Below are positions 1 through 7,358 of a DNA stretch of 14,707 nt, piece by piece. The first letter of the stretch is position 1; each line of letters starts with the position of its first letter. The position numbers were made by a program, and so were the translations under genes. Under the pieces are notes generated by a model. It saw nothing but the letters and a program-made list of their open reading frames with translations, did not search any database and had not been told where the DNA came from. This DNA is from M3007 sp038249605 (GTDB lineage Bacteria; Bacteroidota; Bacteroidia; Chitinophagales; Saprospiraceae), in NCBI GenBank assembly GCA_038249605.1, contig JBBSDH010000098.1, forward strand, positions 1 through 14,707, in the 5' to 3' direction.

Positions 1-34
1 ATTTGGGAAAATTTTCCGGTAAAGGTAAAAACTT

Positions 35-487
35 ATGAAAGTCGTTATCCAACGCGTAAGTGAAGCATCGGTTAGCATCGACGGTACGGTCACCGCCAAA
101 ATCGGCAGCGGTATGCTCATCCTGCTCGGCATCGAAACAGCCGACGGCGAAGAAGACATCGATTGGCTGGTGAAAAAAATCGCAGCCATGCGCATCTTTT
201 CCGACGAAGCCGGACTCATGAATCTCACCATCACCGACATCGGCGGCTCGTTCCTCGTGGTGAGCCAGTTTACCCTGCACGCCAGCACCAAAAAAGGCAA
301 CAGGCCCTCGTTTATCCAGGCAGCCAGGCCTGAGCAGGCCATACCGTTGTACGAACAATTCATTAAGGCATTACAACAAACCTCCGGCCTCGGGGTTCAA
401 ACCGGCAGTTTCGGCGCGAATATGAAAGTTGCGCTCATCAACGATGGCCCTGTAACGATCATCATGGATTCGAAAAACCGTCTTTAA
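35..487 (+). CDS. dtd: D-aminoacyl-tRNA deacylase
   Basis: Hydrolyses the ester bond of D-aminoacyl-tRNAs (and mischarged Gly-tRNA), a cytosolic proofreading step that keeps D-amino acids out of translation. The 150-residue length is normal for the family. Visible hallmarks are the SQFTL motif (residues 77-81, active-site region), the TGSFGANM segment (123-130), and the C-terminal NDGPVT motif (136-141) holding the Gly-cisPro pair that enforces chiral selectivity. The start ATG fits the family N-terminus MKVVIQRV. No Shine-Dalgarno is evident, but an A-rich stretch precedes the start, as is usual in Bacteroidota. A perfect hairpin without a T tract follows the stop. The gene stands apart from the next + strand gene by 364 bases, so it is probably the end of a transcription unit entering from the left. 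Confidence 0.96.
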   Translation: MKVVIQRVSEASVSIDGTVTAKIGSGMLILLGIETADGEEDIDWLVKKIAAMRIFSDEAGLMNLTITDIGGSFLVVSQFTLHASTKKGNRPSFIQAARPEQAIPLYEQFIKALQQTSGLGVQTGSFGANMKVALINDGPVTIIMDSKNRL

Positions 488-490
488 CCC

Positions 491-517
491 GGATTTTGGG
501 ACGAGACCCCAAAATCC
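491..517 (+). other. Perfect stem-loop just after dtd
   Basis: A 10-bp perfect inverted repeat, GGATTTTGGG (491-500) with CCCAAAATCC (508-517) and a 7-base loop, starts 3 bases after the dtd stop. No T run follows on the + strand (the next bases are CTGTTAAG), so it is not a classical intrinsic terminator. It could protect the 3' end or act as a Rho-type or processing site. Confidence 0.5.
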
Positions 518-527
518 CTGTTAAGAC

Positions 528-558
528 AAAAAAAACCGACGAACTTTCGTCCGTCGGT
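528..558 (-). terminator. Intrinsic terminator pointing left
   Basis: Read on the - strand, ACCGACG (558-552) pairs with CGTCGGT (541-535) around a 10-base loop, and the stem runs straight into a T tract (the eight A residues at 528-535 on the + strand). This is a textbook Rho-independent terminator for - strand transcription. On the + strand the same hairpin is followed by CAAACCCC, so it would not work as an intrinsic terminator for dtd. No - strand gene ends here, which is why a non-coding transcript is proposed. Confidence 0.65.
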
Positions 559-820
559 CAAACCCCAAAAAACCAAATGAAAACAATCTTCCTTAATGTG
601 CTATTTTTTTGTGATTTCTCACTTCTTGTCTTTCTTACACCATTTATACGCGGGCAATGGGGGCAGGTCACTTCCGGAACAAAATATTTTTCCCAAAAAA
701 CGTAACCAGCGTGAAAAAAAGAGTTAAATCGCGATCCATAAATCAAGAGAAAAGCTTGGATTCCGGCATTTGTCATCGGAATTCGACCGTTTTTACCTGA
801 GAATACAAACCGGCATCGTT

Positions 821-828
821 TACCTTTG
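821..828 (+). promoter_or_regulatory. -7 promoter element TACCTTTG for the membrane-protein gene
   Basis: TACCTTTGCC matches the Bacteroidota sigma-ABfr -7 consensus TANNTTTG and lies 23 bases before the ATG at 852, leaving a short leader. No clear TTTG -33 box is seen at the expected 17-21 base spacing, so the call rests on the -7 element and its position. The same 10-mer serves as the likely promoter of obgE in this window. Confidence 0.55.
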
Positions 829-838
829 CCGAAATCAC

Positions 839-869
839 CAAACTTACTGCCATGTACGAAATTCTCAAA
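839..869 (-). promoter_or_regulatory. Possible - strand promoter TTTG-N19-TAAGTTTG
   Basis: On the - strand, TTTG (869-866) is followed after exactly 19 bases by TAAGTTTG (846-839), matching the Bacteroidota promoter layout. It overlaps the start codon of the + strand gene at 852 and lies back to back with its TACCTTTG element. Transcription would run left toward the terminator at 528-558. A chance match is possible, since both motifs are short. Confidence 0.35.
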
Positions 870-1319
870 AATCTGCATTCCTGGAACCGATACATCCTTC
901 TCATCGCTCTGATCTTTGTATTGTTCCGCGCTTACAGCGGCTGGCTGGGAAAAAAGCAATACGGTAAAGTCGACAACGCCGTGTCTGCCGCAGCGCTGGG
1001 TTTCACCCACCTGCAACTCCTGCTCGGATTGTTGCTCTACGTTATCAGTCCTCGCACCAACGAGGCTTTCGCCGACATGGGCAGCGCCATGAAAAACACC
1101 TGGCTCCGTTACTTCGCCATCGAACACATCCTGGTGATGCTGATCGCCGTTGCAGCCATCCAGATCGGCCGCACGCTTTCGAAAAAAGCCGCCAACGACG
1201 AACAAAAATTCAAAAAACTGGCCATCTGGACCTCCGTAGGCGTTGGCCTCATCATCCTCTCACTCGCTCCCAAAGGCTTGCTGTTCGGCAACGTAGCAGA
1301 AGCAATGGGCGCAGGCTAG
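852..1319 (+). CDS. Four-helix membrane protein, cytochrome b-like, function unknown
   Basis: The 155-residue protein has about four hydrophobic segments: residues 15-32, 44-66, 86-105 and 123-146. Histidines sit at the start of helix 1 (His9, LHSW), inside helix 2 (His53, FTHLQ) and in helix 3 (His92, IEHIL), a pattern compatible with haem or metal binding. Short Bacteroidota proteins of this look are often annotated as cytochrome b-like, but no diagnostic motif was found and the function is unknown. It should reside in the inner membrane. The ATG is chosen because a TACCTTTG promoter element ends 23 bases upstream. The TAG stop is also the first three bases of a palindromic repeat element. 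Confidence 0.85.
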   Translation: MYEILKNLHSWNRYILLIALIFVLFRAYSGWLGKKQYGKVDNAVSAAALGFTHLQLLLGLLLYVISPRTNEAFADMGSAMKNTWLRYFAIEHILVMLIAVAAIQIGRTLSKKAANDEQKFKKLAIWTSVGVGLIILSLAPKGLLFGNVAEAMGAG

Positions 1320-1352
1320 TGCCGCGTTCAGTGAATGATGGACGCGGCACTA
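1317..1352. repeat. Palindromic repeat element, copy 1 (TAGTGCCGCG family)
   Basis: TAGTGCCGCGTTCA (1317-1330) and its near-perfect reverse complement TGGACGCGGCACTA (1339-1352) flank an 8-base loop GTGAATGA; the only mismatch can form a G-U pair in RNA. The left half plus loop matches the first 21 bases of the copies near 8776 and 8934. The first three bases are the stop codon of the membrane-protein gene. It could act as a 3'-end hairpin, but no T run follows. Confidence 0.75.
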
Positions 1353-1362
1353 ATGGAAAGCG

Positions 1363-1416
1363 GAAAGCAGAAAGTTCTCTAGAACAGTTTGTCCATTGTG
1401 CCAACTTTCTGCTTTC
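1363..1416. repeat. 14-bp inverted repeat in the hisS leader
   Basis: GAAAGCAGAAAGTT (1363-1376) is perfectly complementary to AACTTTCTGCTTTC (1403-1416) with a 26-base loop. The flanks continue as purine-rich (left) and pyrimidine-rich (right) low-complexity sequence, with related TTTCTGCTT and ACTTTCAGCTTT units up to 1443. It lies between the palindrome at 1317-1352 and hisS, so in the mRNA it would form a hairpin 37 bases before the hisS start. Confidence 0.6.
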
Positions 1417-1452
1417 ACCTTTCTGCTTAAAACTTTCAGCTTTACGCTAACC

Positions 1453-2799
1453 ATGCAAAAACCCGGCATCCCTGAAGGAACCCGCGATTTTGGGCCCGAA
1501 CAAGTGCGCAAACGCACCTACATTTTTGATACCATTCGCGACGTTTTCCGCAAGTTCGCTTTCCAGCCCCTGGAAACGCCCTCGATGGAAAACCTCAGTA
1601 CCCTCACCGGCAAATACGGCGAAGAGGGCGATAAACTTTTGTTTAAAATATTAAACAACGGCGATTTTCTCAAAGACGCAGATGCTGATGCGCTCGAAAA
1701 CCGCGACTCGGGCAAACTTACCAGCTCCATTGCAAAGCGAGGACTCCGCTACGACCTTACCGTACCTTTTGCACGCTATGTGGTGATGAACCGCCACGCC
1801 CTGACCCTGCCGTTCAAACGTTTCCAGATACAACCCGTGTGGCGCGCAGACCGTCCGCAAAAAGGCCGTTACCGCGAGTTTTACCAGTGTGATGCCGATG
1901 TGATCGGTTCGGAAAGCCTCATGTTTGAAGCCGAACTGGTTCAGATATACGACCAGGCGTTCGCGCTACTCAACCTGCCTGTTCGAATCAAAATGAACAA
2001 TCGAAAGGTGCTTTTGGGCATCGCCGAAGCAGCCGGCATTCCCGAACATTTTATGACCATGACGGTGGCCATCGACAAGCTCGACAAAATCGGGGCCGAT
2101 GGTGTGCGCAAGGAACTAAGCGATCGTAGCATCCCCAACCAGGCCATCACCACCATTGAAACCATCCTTGCAGCTCCTTCGCGGGAGGCCTTGAGGGAGG
2201 TATTGAAAAACAGTCCAAGCGGTCTCGCGGGACTCGACGAGATCGACACCGTGTTCCGCTACCTGGGCCTGTCGGGCACCACCAACGAGGTGGAGTTCGA
2301 CATCACGCTGGCGCGTGGACTCAGCTACTACACCGGCTGCATTTTTGAAGTGTCGGCCATCGGTTTTGCCATGGGCAGCATAGGCGGCGGCGGCAGGTAC
2401 GCCGACCTAACGGGCGTGTTCGGCATGCCCGGTTTGTCGGGTGTAGGCATTTCATTTGGTGCAGACCGCATCTACGACGTGCTCGAGGGCCTCAAGCTGT
2501 TCCCCGAGACGCTGGCGGATGGTCCGAAGGTGATGCTTGCCGCTATGGACGATGCCTGTCACACCTACGCTTTTGCATGCCTCAACCAGTTGCGCGAGGC
2601 CGGACTCATTGCTGAGCTTTATCCAGAGCCTGGTAAATTGAAAAAACAGTTTGAATATGCCGCCAAACGCGGTATTGGGCACGTTGCCATTGTGGGCGAA
2701 AACGAAATGCAAACCGGCCAACTGACGGTTAAAAACCAGGATAGTGGCAAACAGGAAGTGATGGACATAGAAACGCTTATCCTTCTTTTGTCGAAGTAA
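1453..2799 (+). CDS. hisS: Histidine--tRNA ligase
   Basis: Charges tRNA-His with histidine using ATP; cytosolic class II synthetase acting as a dimer. The 448-residue protein starts MQKPGIPEGTRDFGP, typical of the family. Motif 2 lies in the segment FQIQPVWRADRPQKGRYREF, and the histidine-recognition motif reads LARGLSYYTG (286-295, with Arg288). A glycine-rich motif 3 region (GGGGRYADL, then GVGISFGADRI) follows. The last 100 or so residues form the anticodon-binding domain. An in-frame upstream extension from a TTG at 1396 exists but runs through the inverted-repeat low-complexity region and is rejected. nadD begins 9 bases after the stop, so the two are very likely co-transcribed. Confidence 0.96.
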   Translation: MQKPGIPEGTRDFGPEQVRKRTYIFDTIRDVFRKFAFQPLETPSMENLSTLTGKYGEEGDKLLFKILNNGDFLKDADADALENRDSGKLTSSIAKRGLRYDLTVPFARYVVMNRHALTLPFKRFQIQPVWRADRPQKGRYREFYQCDADVIGSESLMFEAELVQIYDQAFALLNLPVRIKMNNRKVLLGIAEAAGIPEHFMTMTVAIDKLDKIGADGVRKELSDRSIPNQAITTIETILAAPSREALREVLKNSPSGLAGLDEIDTVFRYLGLSGTTNEVEFDITLARGLSYYTGCIFEVSAIGFAMGSIGGGGRYADLTGVFGMPGLSGVGISFGADRIYDVLEGLKLFPETLADGPKVMLAAMDDACHTYAFACLNQLREAGLIAELYPEPGKLKKQFEYAAKRGIGHVAIVGENEMQTGQLTVKNQDSGKQEVMDIETLILLLSK

Positions 2800-2808
2800 A
2801 ACATCGCC

Positions 2809-3381
2809 ATGAAAATCGGTTTGTTTTTCGGCTCGTTCAACCCCGTACACATCGGGCACATGATCATCGCAAACTACATGGCGACGCAAACCGATTTGGA
2901 AAAGGTGTGGTTTGTGGTGAGTCCGCACAACCCACTCAAACCCAAAAAGACCCTCGCCAACGACTACGACCGTTTGCACCTCGTACGCCTGGCAATCGGC
3001 GAAAACACCATGCTGGAAGCTTCGAACATCGAATTTGGCTTACCCAAACCTTCTTACACGGTGGATACCCTGGCATATTTGCGCGAAAAATACCCCACAT
3101 GCGAGTTCAGTCTGATCATGGGCGGCGACAATCTCGGCAGCCTGCACCTTTGGAAAAACCACGAACTCATTTTACAAAACCACGACATCTACGTGTACAA
3201 ACGCCCGAGTTTCGACCTCGGCGAACTGGCCACCCACCCACGCGTACACCAGTGCGAAGCGCCATTGCTCGACATCTCGGCCACCTACATCCGCGAGTGC
3301 ATACGCGCGGAAAAATCGATCCGGTATTTGGTGCCGGAAGCGGTGTTTGGGTATTTGGATACGAGCAGGATGTACAGGTGA
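2809..3381 (+). CDS. nadD: Nicotinate-nucleotide adenylyltransferase
   Basis: Transfers AMP from ATP to nicotinate mononucleotide, giving deamido-NAD, the penultimate step of NAD biosynthesis in the cytosol. The 190-residue length is normal. The nucleotidyltransferase signature GSFNPVHIGH (8-17) carries the two catalytic histidines (14, 17), and the C-terminal motif ISATYIR (156-162) corresponds to the family's ISxTxIR phosphate-binding motif. MGGDNL near residue 104 matches the substrate-binding loop. It sits 9 bases after hisS in the same direction and shares its transcript. A long open frame runs through it in another register and continues into porZ, but that frame is a shadow until 3444. 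Confidence 0.95.
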   Translation: MKIGLFFGSFNPVHIGHMIIANYMATQTDLEKVWFVVSPHNPLKPKKTLANDYDRLHLVRLAIGENTMLEASNIEFGLPKPSYTVDTLAYLREKYPTCEFSLIMGGDNLGSLHLWKNHELILQNHDIYVYKRPSFDLGELATHPRVHQCEAPLLDISATYIRECIRAEKSIRYLVPEAVFGYLDTSRMYR

Positions 3382-3404
3382 GCGATCAGGCAACCAAAAC
3401 CCCG

Positions 3405-3411
3405 TACTTTG
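3405..3411 (+). promoter_or_regulatory. Weak -7-like element before porZ
   Basis: TACTTTGC lies 33 bases before the porZ ATG. It resembles the Bacteroidota -7 element TANNTTTGC but is one base short, and no -33 TTTG is visible at the right distance. porZ may instead rely on read-through from hisS-nadD across the 62-base gap. Confidence 0.2.
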
Positions 3412-3443
3412 CGTCCTGTTTTTCAGACAAAGCACTGTACACC

Positions 3444-5780
3444 ATGCGTTTTTTTCCGACCCTCCTTTTTTTATTTGCCCATACTTTTTTGGCCTTCGGT
3501 CAAAATACCACAATTGAGTTTCCGCCGCTTAAAATTGGCGAATGGCGACAGCATTTGCCTTGGCAAAGAGCCAAGTACGTAACCCAAAGCGACTCGAAAG
3601 TGTATTTCACCACCGAATGGGCTGTGGTGGAAATCGACAAAGCCGATCGATCGCCGCGTTTTCTTACCAAAGTGGAAGGTCTAAGCGATGCGGGTATGGG
3701 GGTGATCAAATTCAACAAAGCCAGCAATATTCTGGTGTTGTGTTACACCAACAGCAACATCGACCTATGGGACGCCACAAACGGCTCGGTGACCAACCTG
3801 CCGTTCATCAGCACCAACATCAACCTAAGCGGGGATAAAAAAATATACGACGTCGTTTTCGACGGTGCTTTCGCTTATCTGGCTTGTGGCTTCGGTGTGG
3901 TGAAACTCAACCTCGAACGCGCCGAAACTGAATACACCACGTTTACTGGCATGCCCGTGTATTCTTTTGCCCTGTTCAACAACAACCTTTATGCGGGCAC
4001 AGAGGACGGTTTGTTCCGCCTGCCGTCCGATGACATCAATCCCGCCGATTTTGGTCGCTGGTCCAATGTGGACAACGCCGTGGGACTGCCCAATGCCCTG
4101 CCGGTTGATGCCATGGCCATCAGTCACAACAACCTTTACCTAGGTGTCAAGAAAGTGCTGTACCGCTACAACGGCAACACCCTGGCCGATACTGTGGGCA
4201 TCGACAATACCTTCAGCGTGAATTACCTCAGCGCCGATGGTGCAGGGCTCATGATCGGCTGGCGCAAGGATTTTCAGGGCCGCGTAACCTACCGCGAAGC
4301 CGATGGTGCGCAATTCGACATCCAATCTTCCTGCCAGGCCAACCTCCCCATCTACGGCGTGGAAGACGGCAGCAAAAAGTTTTGGTTTGCTGATGAATCA
4401 GACGATTTCAGGTATTTCGACCAAACAATCAATCAATGTGACCGCTTTCGTTACAACTCGCCTTACCAGCACCGCAGCTCCGAAATCCGCAGCGCACGTG
4501 GTAAACTCTTTGTCGGAACGCCAGGAGCCAGCACCAACCTTTCGGCACTTTTCAGTCCCACCGGTGTATACATTCACTCCAACAACCAATGGGAACGCTT
4601 CAATGGCGATACCCATCCCGAACTCAACGATGGCGATTGCGATGTGGACTTGTGGCGCGTTGCACCCAGTGAACGGGAAGAAAAATTTTACGTCGGCAGC
4701 TTTGTCGGCGGCCTCATCGAAGCCATCAACGACGGCAACGGCACTGTGAAATGTTACACCCAGAACAACTCCATTTTGCAAAATGCAGGCACCTCGGGCG
4801 CCAGCCGAACCGCCATTGGAGGTATGGATTTTGATGCTTCGGGCAACCTCTGGATCTGCAATTACGATGCGGCTTCTCCCATCGCCGTGCTTAAACCCGA
4901 CGGCACCATGCGCAATTTTTCAGCCGCACCGGCCAACAACCTGCTCCAGGTGGCCGTCGATGGCAATGGATACAAATGGTTCGTGGTCGGATTCAATGGT
5001 GGCGTGATGGTGTACGACTCGGGGCAGGACCTCGACAGCCCGTCTGACGACCGGTACCGCGTTCTCAACACCACAAACAGTGTTTTACCAACAAATACTG
5101 TGAACAACCTGCGTGTCGACCTCGAAGGCGACGTGTGGGTGGGTACACAGCAAGGCGTCGTAAGTTTCGAATGTGGCAGCAACGTGTTTGAAACCAGTTG
5201 CAGGGGCTCCAGGCGCATTGTAACGGTGGACGATTTCAACGGCTTTCTCCTCGAAACGGAAGACGTGCGATGCATCGCAGTGGACGGCGCCAACCGCAAA
5301 TGGTTCGGCACAAGCAACGGCATTTTTGTACAGTCGCCTACCGGTGAAAACCAGGAAGCCCGCTTCACCAACACCAACAGTCCGCTCTTCGACAACAGTA
5401 TTTCGGCCATGGGCTACGACGGCCGTACCGGCGAAATGTGGATCGGTACCGAAAAAGGACTGATCTCTGTGCGCACCGAAACAACCACTGGCGGCGTTGT
5501 CAATAGCACCGAGCCGTATGCTTACCCGAATCCTGTAAGACCGGGCTACGACGGCCCCATCGCGATTTACGGGCTTGCGCGCGACGCCAACATCAAAATC
5601 ACCGATGTGGCTGGCAACCTCGTGTACGAAGGCCAGGCATTGGGCGGACAAGCCGTTTGGGACGGCCGCGATTACCTCGGCCGGCGGGCAGCATCGGGTG
5701 TTTACCTCGTGATGGCTACCAGCCAAGCGTCGATTGACAATCCCGACGCCGCTATTGTCAAAATCGTTTTGTTGCACTGA
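3444..5780 (+). CDS. porZ: T9SS attachment-complex protein PorZ
   Basis: PorZ is an outer-membrane surface component of the T9SS attachment complex (with PorU, PorV and PorQ) that delivers anionic LPS to the sortase PorU. The 778-residue protein has a signal peptide (residues 1-20, cleavage near AFGQ). Next comes the characteristic N-terminal propeller with IGEWRQHLPWQRAKYV, TKVEGLSDAGM, the NIDLW stretch and YLACGFGVVKLNL. Further two-component-regulator-like propeller repeats follow (KWFVVGFNGGV, VWVGTQQGVVSF, KWFGTSNGIF, MWIGTEKGLISV). The last 85 or so residues are a T9SS C-terminal domain (AYPNPVRPG, VWDGRDYLGRRAASGVYLV). The same frame is open upstream to 2907, but that part overlaps nadD; the ATG at 3444 gives a clean signal peptide. 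It is followed after 25 bases by another exported protein. Confidence 0.87.
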   Translation: MRFFPTLLFLFAHTFLAFGQNTTIEFPPLKIGEWRQHLPWQRAKYVTQSDSKVYFTTEWAVVEIDKADRSPRFLTKVEGLSDAGMGVIKFNKASNILVLCYTNSNIDLWDATNGSVTNLPFISTNINLSGDKKIYDVVFDGAFAYLACGFGVVKLNLERAETEYTTFTGMPVYSFALFNNNLYAGTEDGLFRLPSDDINPADFGRWSNVDNAVGLPNALPVDAMAISHNNLYLGVKKVLYRYNGNTLADTVGIDNTFSVNYLSADGAGLMIGWRKDFQGRVTYREADGAQFDIQSSCQANLPIYGVEDGSKKFWFADESDDFRYFDQTINQCDRFRYNSPYQHRSSEIRSARGKLFVGTPGASTNLSALFSPTGVYIHSNNQWERFNGDTHPELNDGDCDVDLWRVAPSEREEKFYVGSFVGGLIEAINDGNGTVKCYTQNNSILQNAGTSGASRTAIGGMDFDASGNLWICNYDAASPIAVLKPDGTMRNFSAAPANNLLQVAVDGNGYKWFVVGFNGGVMVYDSGQDLDSPSDDRYRVLNTTNSVLPTNTVNNLRVDLEGDVWVGTQQGVVSFECGSNVFETSCRGSRRIVTVDDFNGFLLETEDVRCIAVDGANRKWFGTSNGIFVQSPTGENQEARFTNTNSPLFDNSISAMGYDGRTGEMWIGTEKGLISVRTETTTGGVVNSTEPYAYPNPVRPGYDGPIAIYGLARDANIKITDVAGNLVYEGQALGGQAVWDGRDYLGRRAASGVYLVMATSQASIDNPDAAIVKIVLLH

Positions 5781-5805
5781 TTTTTTTCCAAAAAGTCCCT
5801 GATAC

Positions 5806-7347
5806 ATGAAGTACTTCCTTTTTATGCTTTTGTTGCCATTTGACGTATTGGGGCAGGTACAATTTGGGGAGTTGCATATTCTGGAAAAAAATGAAAACAT
5901 CGTTGATTTGCTGGAAGGATCTAACGGGCAATTGTTGTTGTTGAAAACCGTGGACCAAACCAACAGCATGCCCAACTGGCTTTTGGAAACCTACGACGGC
6001 AAGTTGAAAAAATCGGTAATGTCGCCCATGGACGCGCCGGTCTGGAACGGTGAGGCAGCTGATTTTTTGCAACTTTTCCAACCCAAAGACAAAAGGGCAG
6101 TCCTATTCTGGTACGCCTTTGATGGAAGTAAAAACAAACACCAAATTCTTTGGTCGGCCCTCGACGAGAAAGGTTCCATCGTACCCCTCAAACTCGCTAC
6201 AGAATTTGACGGCGAAAAAAAAGACGACGCCACTTTCGCGTTGCTATCCTCGGCTGATAACTCCAAATGGCTGATCCGTAAACGGGCGATGAACAAAAAA
6301 ACGGGAATGGATGAACTGACAGCAAATGTATTGGACGCCACATTCAAGTCCCTTTGGAAAAGCAAATTGGAATACCCGTTTGCCAGTGATGTAACCTTGG
6401 TTGAAACTTTTGACATCGACAATGAAGGACGGGTTTTGTATTTTTTCTCATCGGACACCAATGTTAAAAGCAAAACCAAGGAAAGCGTACGCCAGGAAAT
6501 TTTGGTTTACAATGGCGCATCCAAACCTGTACACAACATCATTTTAAACAGCTACGACCAATTGCTGGTCGTTCCGACCTTTGTTTTTATCAAAGACAAG
6601 GTCTTGGTAGCGGGCATGTACAGCAATGTTTCTGGTAAAAAGGATTATTTCAACAATACCGCCATTGGTCGCCTGGGTGCATTTCATGTCAGCATCGAAC
6701 CGGCTTCTGGCAAAGCAGGCAATGTGGATTTTACGCCTTTCAGCGAGGAAACCTGCGCTTATTTTCAGGTGAAAGAAAAGGATGTCAACAACGGTATTTT
6801 TGGCCTCAACCTGCGCACCATCGAGCCTGCGGGCGACGACGGTATGTGGCTGGTTTTTCAGGAAGGTGGACAAACCCATTACGAAGCTGGAAACAAATGG
6901 CATACGATGTACCAGGCCGGTCCGTTGCTGATTTTCAGGTTTGACAACACTGGAAAATTTCAAAAAGAAACCTTTGTACACAAAGCCAGCACGGCCAGCG
7001 ACGACCCCTCCGGTGTAGGCTATATTTTGATGGAAGAACAAGGGTCATTGCACCTTATTTACAACAACGCTTCCAAAAACCGGAATGTGAATGTGAAAAA
7101 ACACACCGATCTTTGGTTTGGGCACACGCCCCAAAGTACTTACAAAGGCACCAACAAAGATACGGATGTGGTGTACTATCGTTTGGGGCCTGATGGTAAG
7201 GTGAAAAGTGAAAAATTGTCGGGAGCTTCTAAAGATGCGTTGTTTCTCAATTACCTTTCGGTGGTTCAACCCGGCAACGGCACTGCCGTGTTCATTACAG
7301 GAAAAGACGAAAAGTACAGGTTGAGCAAACTAACCTTCGCCAAATAA
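5806..7347 (+). CDS. Exported protein of unknown function downstream of porZ
   Basis: I do not recognise this 513-residue protein. It begins with a short signal peptide (MKYFLFMLLLPFDVLGQ; cleavage near VLGQ). No lipobox cysteine and no T9SS sorting domain is visible at the C-terminus (KYRLSKLTFAK), so a periplasmic or outer-membrane-associated location is more likely than T9SS export. The rest alternates short beta-like segments with polar loops (NGQLLLL, RVLYFFSSD, KVLVAGMYSN, GMWLVFQEGG, GSLHLIYNN, GTAVFITGKDEKY), suggesting a WD40/propeller-like fold; that is inference. It starts 25 bases after porZ in the same direction, so the two are probably co-expressed and a T9SS or cell-surface role is conceivable. 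Confidence 0.8.
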   Translation: MKYFLFMLLLPFDVLGQVQFGELHILEKNENIVDLLEGSNGQLLLLKTVDQTNSMPNWLLETYDGKLKKSVMSPMDAPVWNGEAADFLQLFQPKDKRAVLFWYAFDGSKNKHQILWSALDEKGSIVPLKLATEFDGEKKDDATFALLSSADNSKWLIRKRAMNKKTGMDELTANVLDATFKSLWKSKLEYPFASDVTLVETFDIDNEGRVLYFFSSDTNVKSKTKESVRQEILVYNGASKPVHNIILNSYDQLLVVPTFVFIKDKVLVAGMYSNVSGKKDYFNNTAIGRLGAFHVSIEPASGKAGNVDFTPFSEETCAYFQVKEKDVNNGIFGLNLRTIEPAGDDGMWLVFQEGGQTHYEAGNKWHTMYQAGPLLIFRFDNTGKFQKETFVHKASTASDDPSGVGYILMEEQGSLHLIYNNASKNRNVNVKKHTDLWFGHTPQSTYKGTNKDTDVVYYRLGPDGKVKSEKLSGASKDALFLNYLSVVQPGNGTAVFITGKDEKYRLSKLTFAK

Positions 7348-7353
7348 ATTTTG
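7321..7353 (+). promoter_or_regulatory. Possible promoter TTG-N21-TAAATTTTG at the end of the exported-protein gene
   Basis: TTG (7321-7323) and TAAATTTTG (7345-7353, one base longer than TANNTTTG) overlap the stop codon of the preceding gene. Transcription would start near 7360, at the ATG of the short signal-peptide-like remnant, and could serve the ThiF/MoeB-like gene at 7524. Confidence 0.25.
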
Positions 7354-7358
7354 CACCC

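Larger units (their letters stand above)
528..832 (-). ncRNA. Candidate - strand non-coding RNA, about 300 nt
   Basis: Proposed only from its two ends: a Bacteroidota-type promoter at 839-869 on the - strand and the T-tract terminator at 528-558. The interval has no convincing coding sequence on either strand; the frames that cross it have poor composition and no good start. A small internal hairpin is visible (ATTCCG 760-765 with CGGAAT 777-782). No signatures of tmRNA, RNase P RNA or SRP RNA were recognised. The 364-base gap 488-851 otherwise contains only the + strand promoter of the next gene near its right end. An untranscribed spacer or a 3'-overlap region is the alternative reading. 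Confidence 0.25.

Noticed and set aside
655..685. Possible SRP RNA core (CAGGTCACTTCCGGAAC on the + strand)
   Set aside because: It only loosely recalls the GGTCAGGTCCGGAAGGAAGCAG motif; spacing and the GNAR-type tetraloop hairpin are wrong.
496..705. 69-codon + strand frame after dtd
   Set aside because: It runs through two hairpins and a T-rich stretch; composition is not protein-like and there is no promoter or family match.
558..1205. 215-codon - strand open frame across the gap and the membrane-protein gene
   Set aside because: It is antisense to a well-supported gene for most of its length, with no family resemblance; the part in the gap (VTCPHCP...) looks zinc-ribbon-like but has no proper start and is short.
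1396..1452. N-terminal extension of hisS from a TTG
   Set aside because: The extension is translated low-complexity inverted-repeat sequence; family alignment starts at MQKPGIPEGTRDF.
2907..3443. Long open extension upstream of porZ that would give a 957-residue protein
   Set aside because: It overlaps nadD in another register, has arginine/proline-rich shadow composition, and the ATG at 3444 begins a clear signal peptide.
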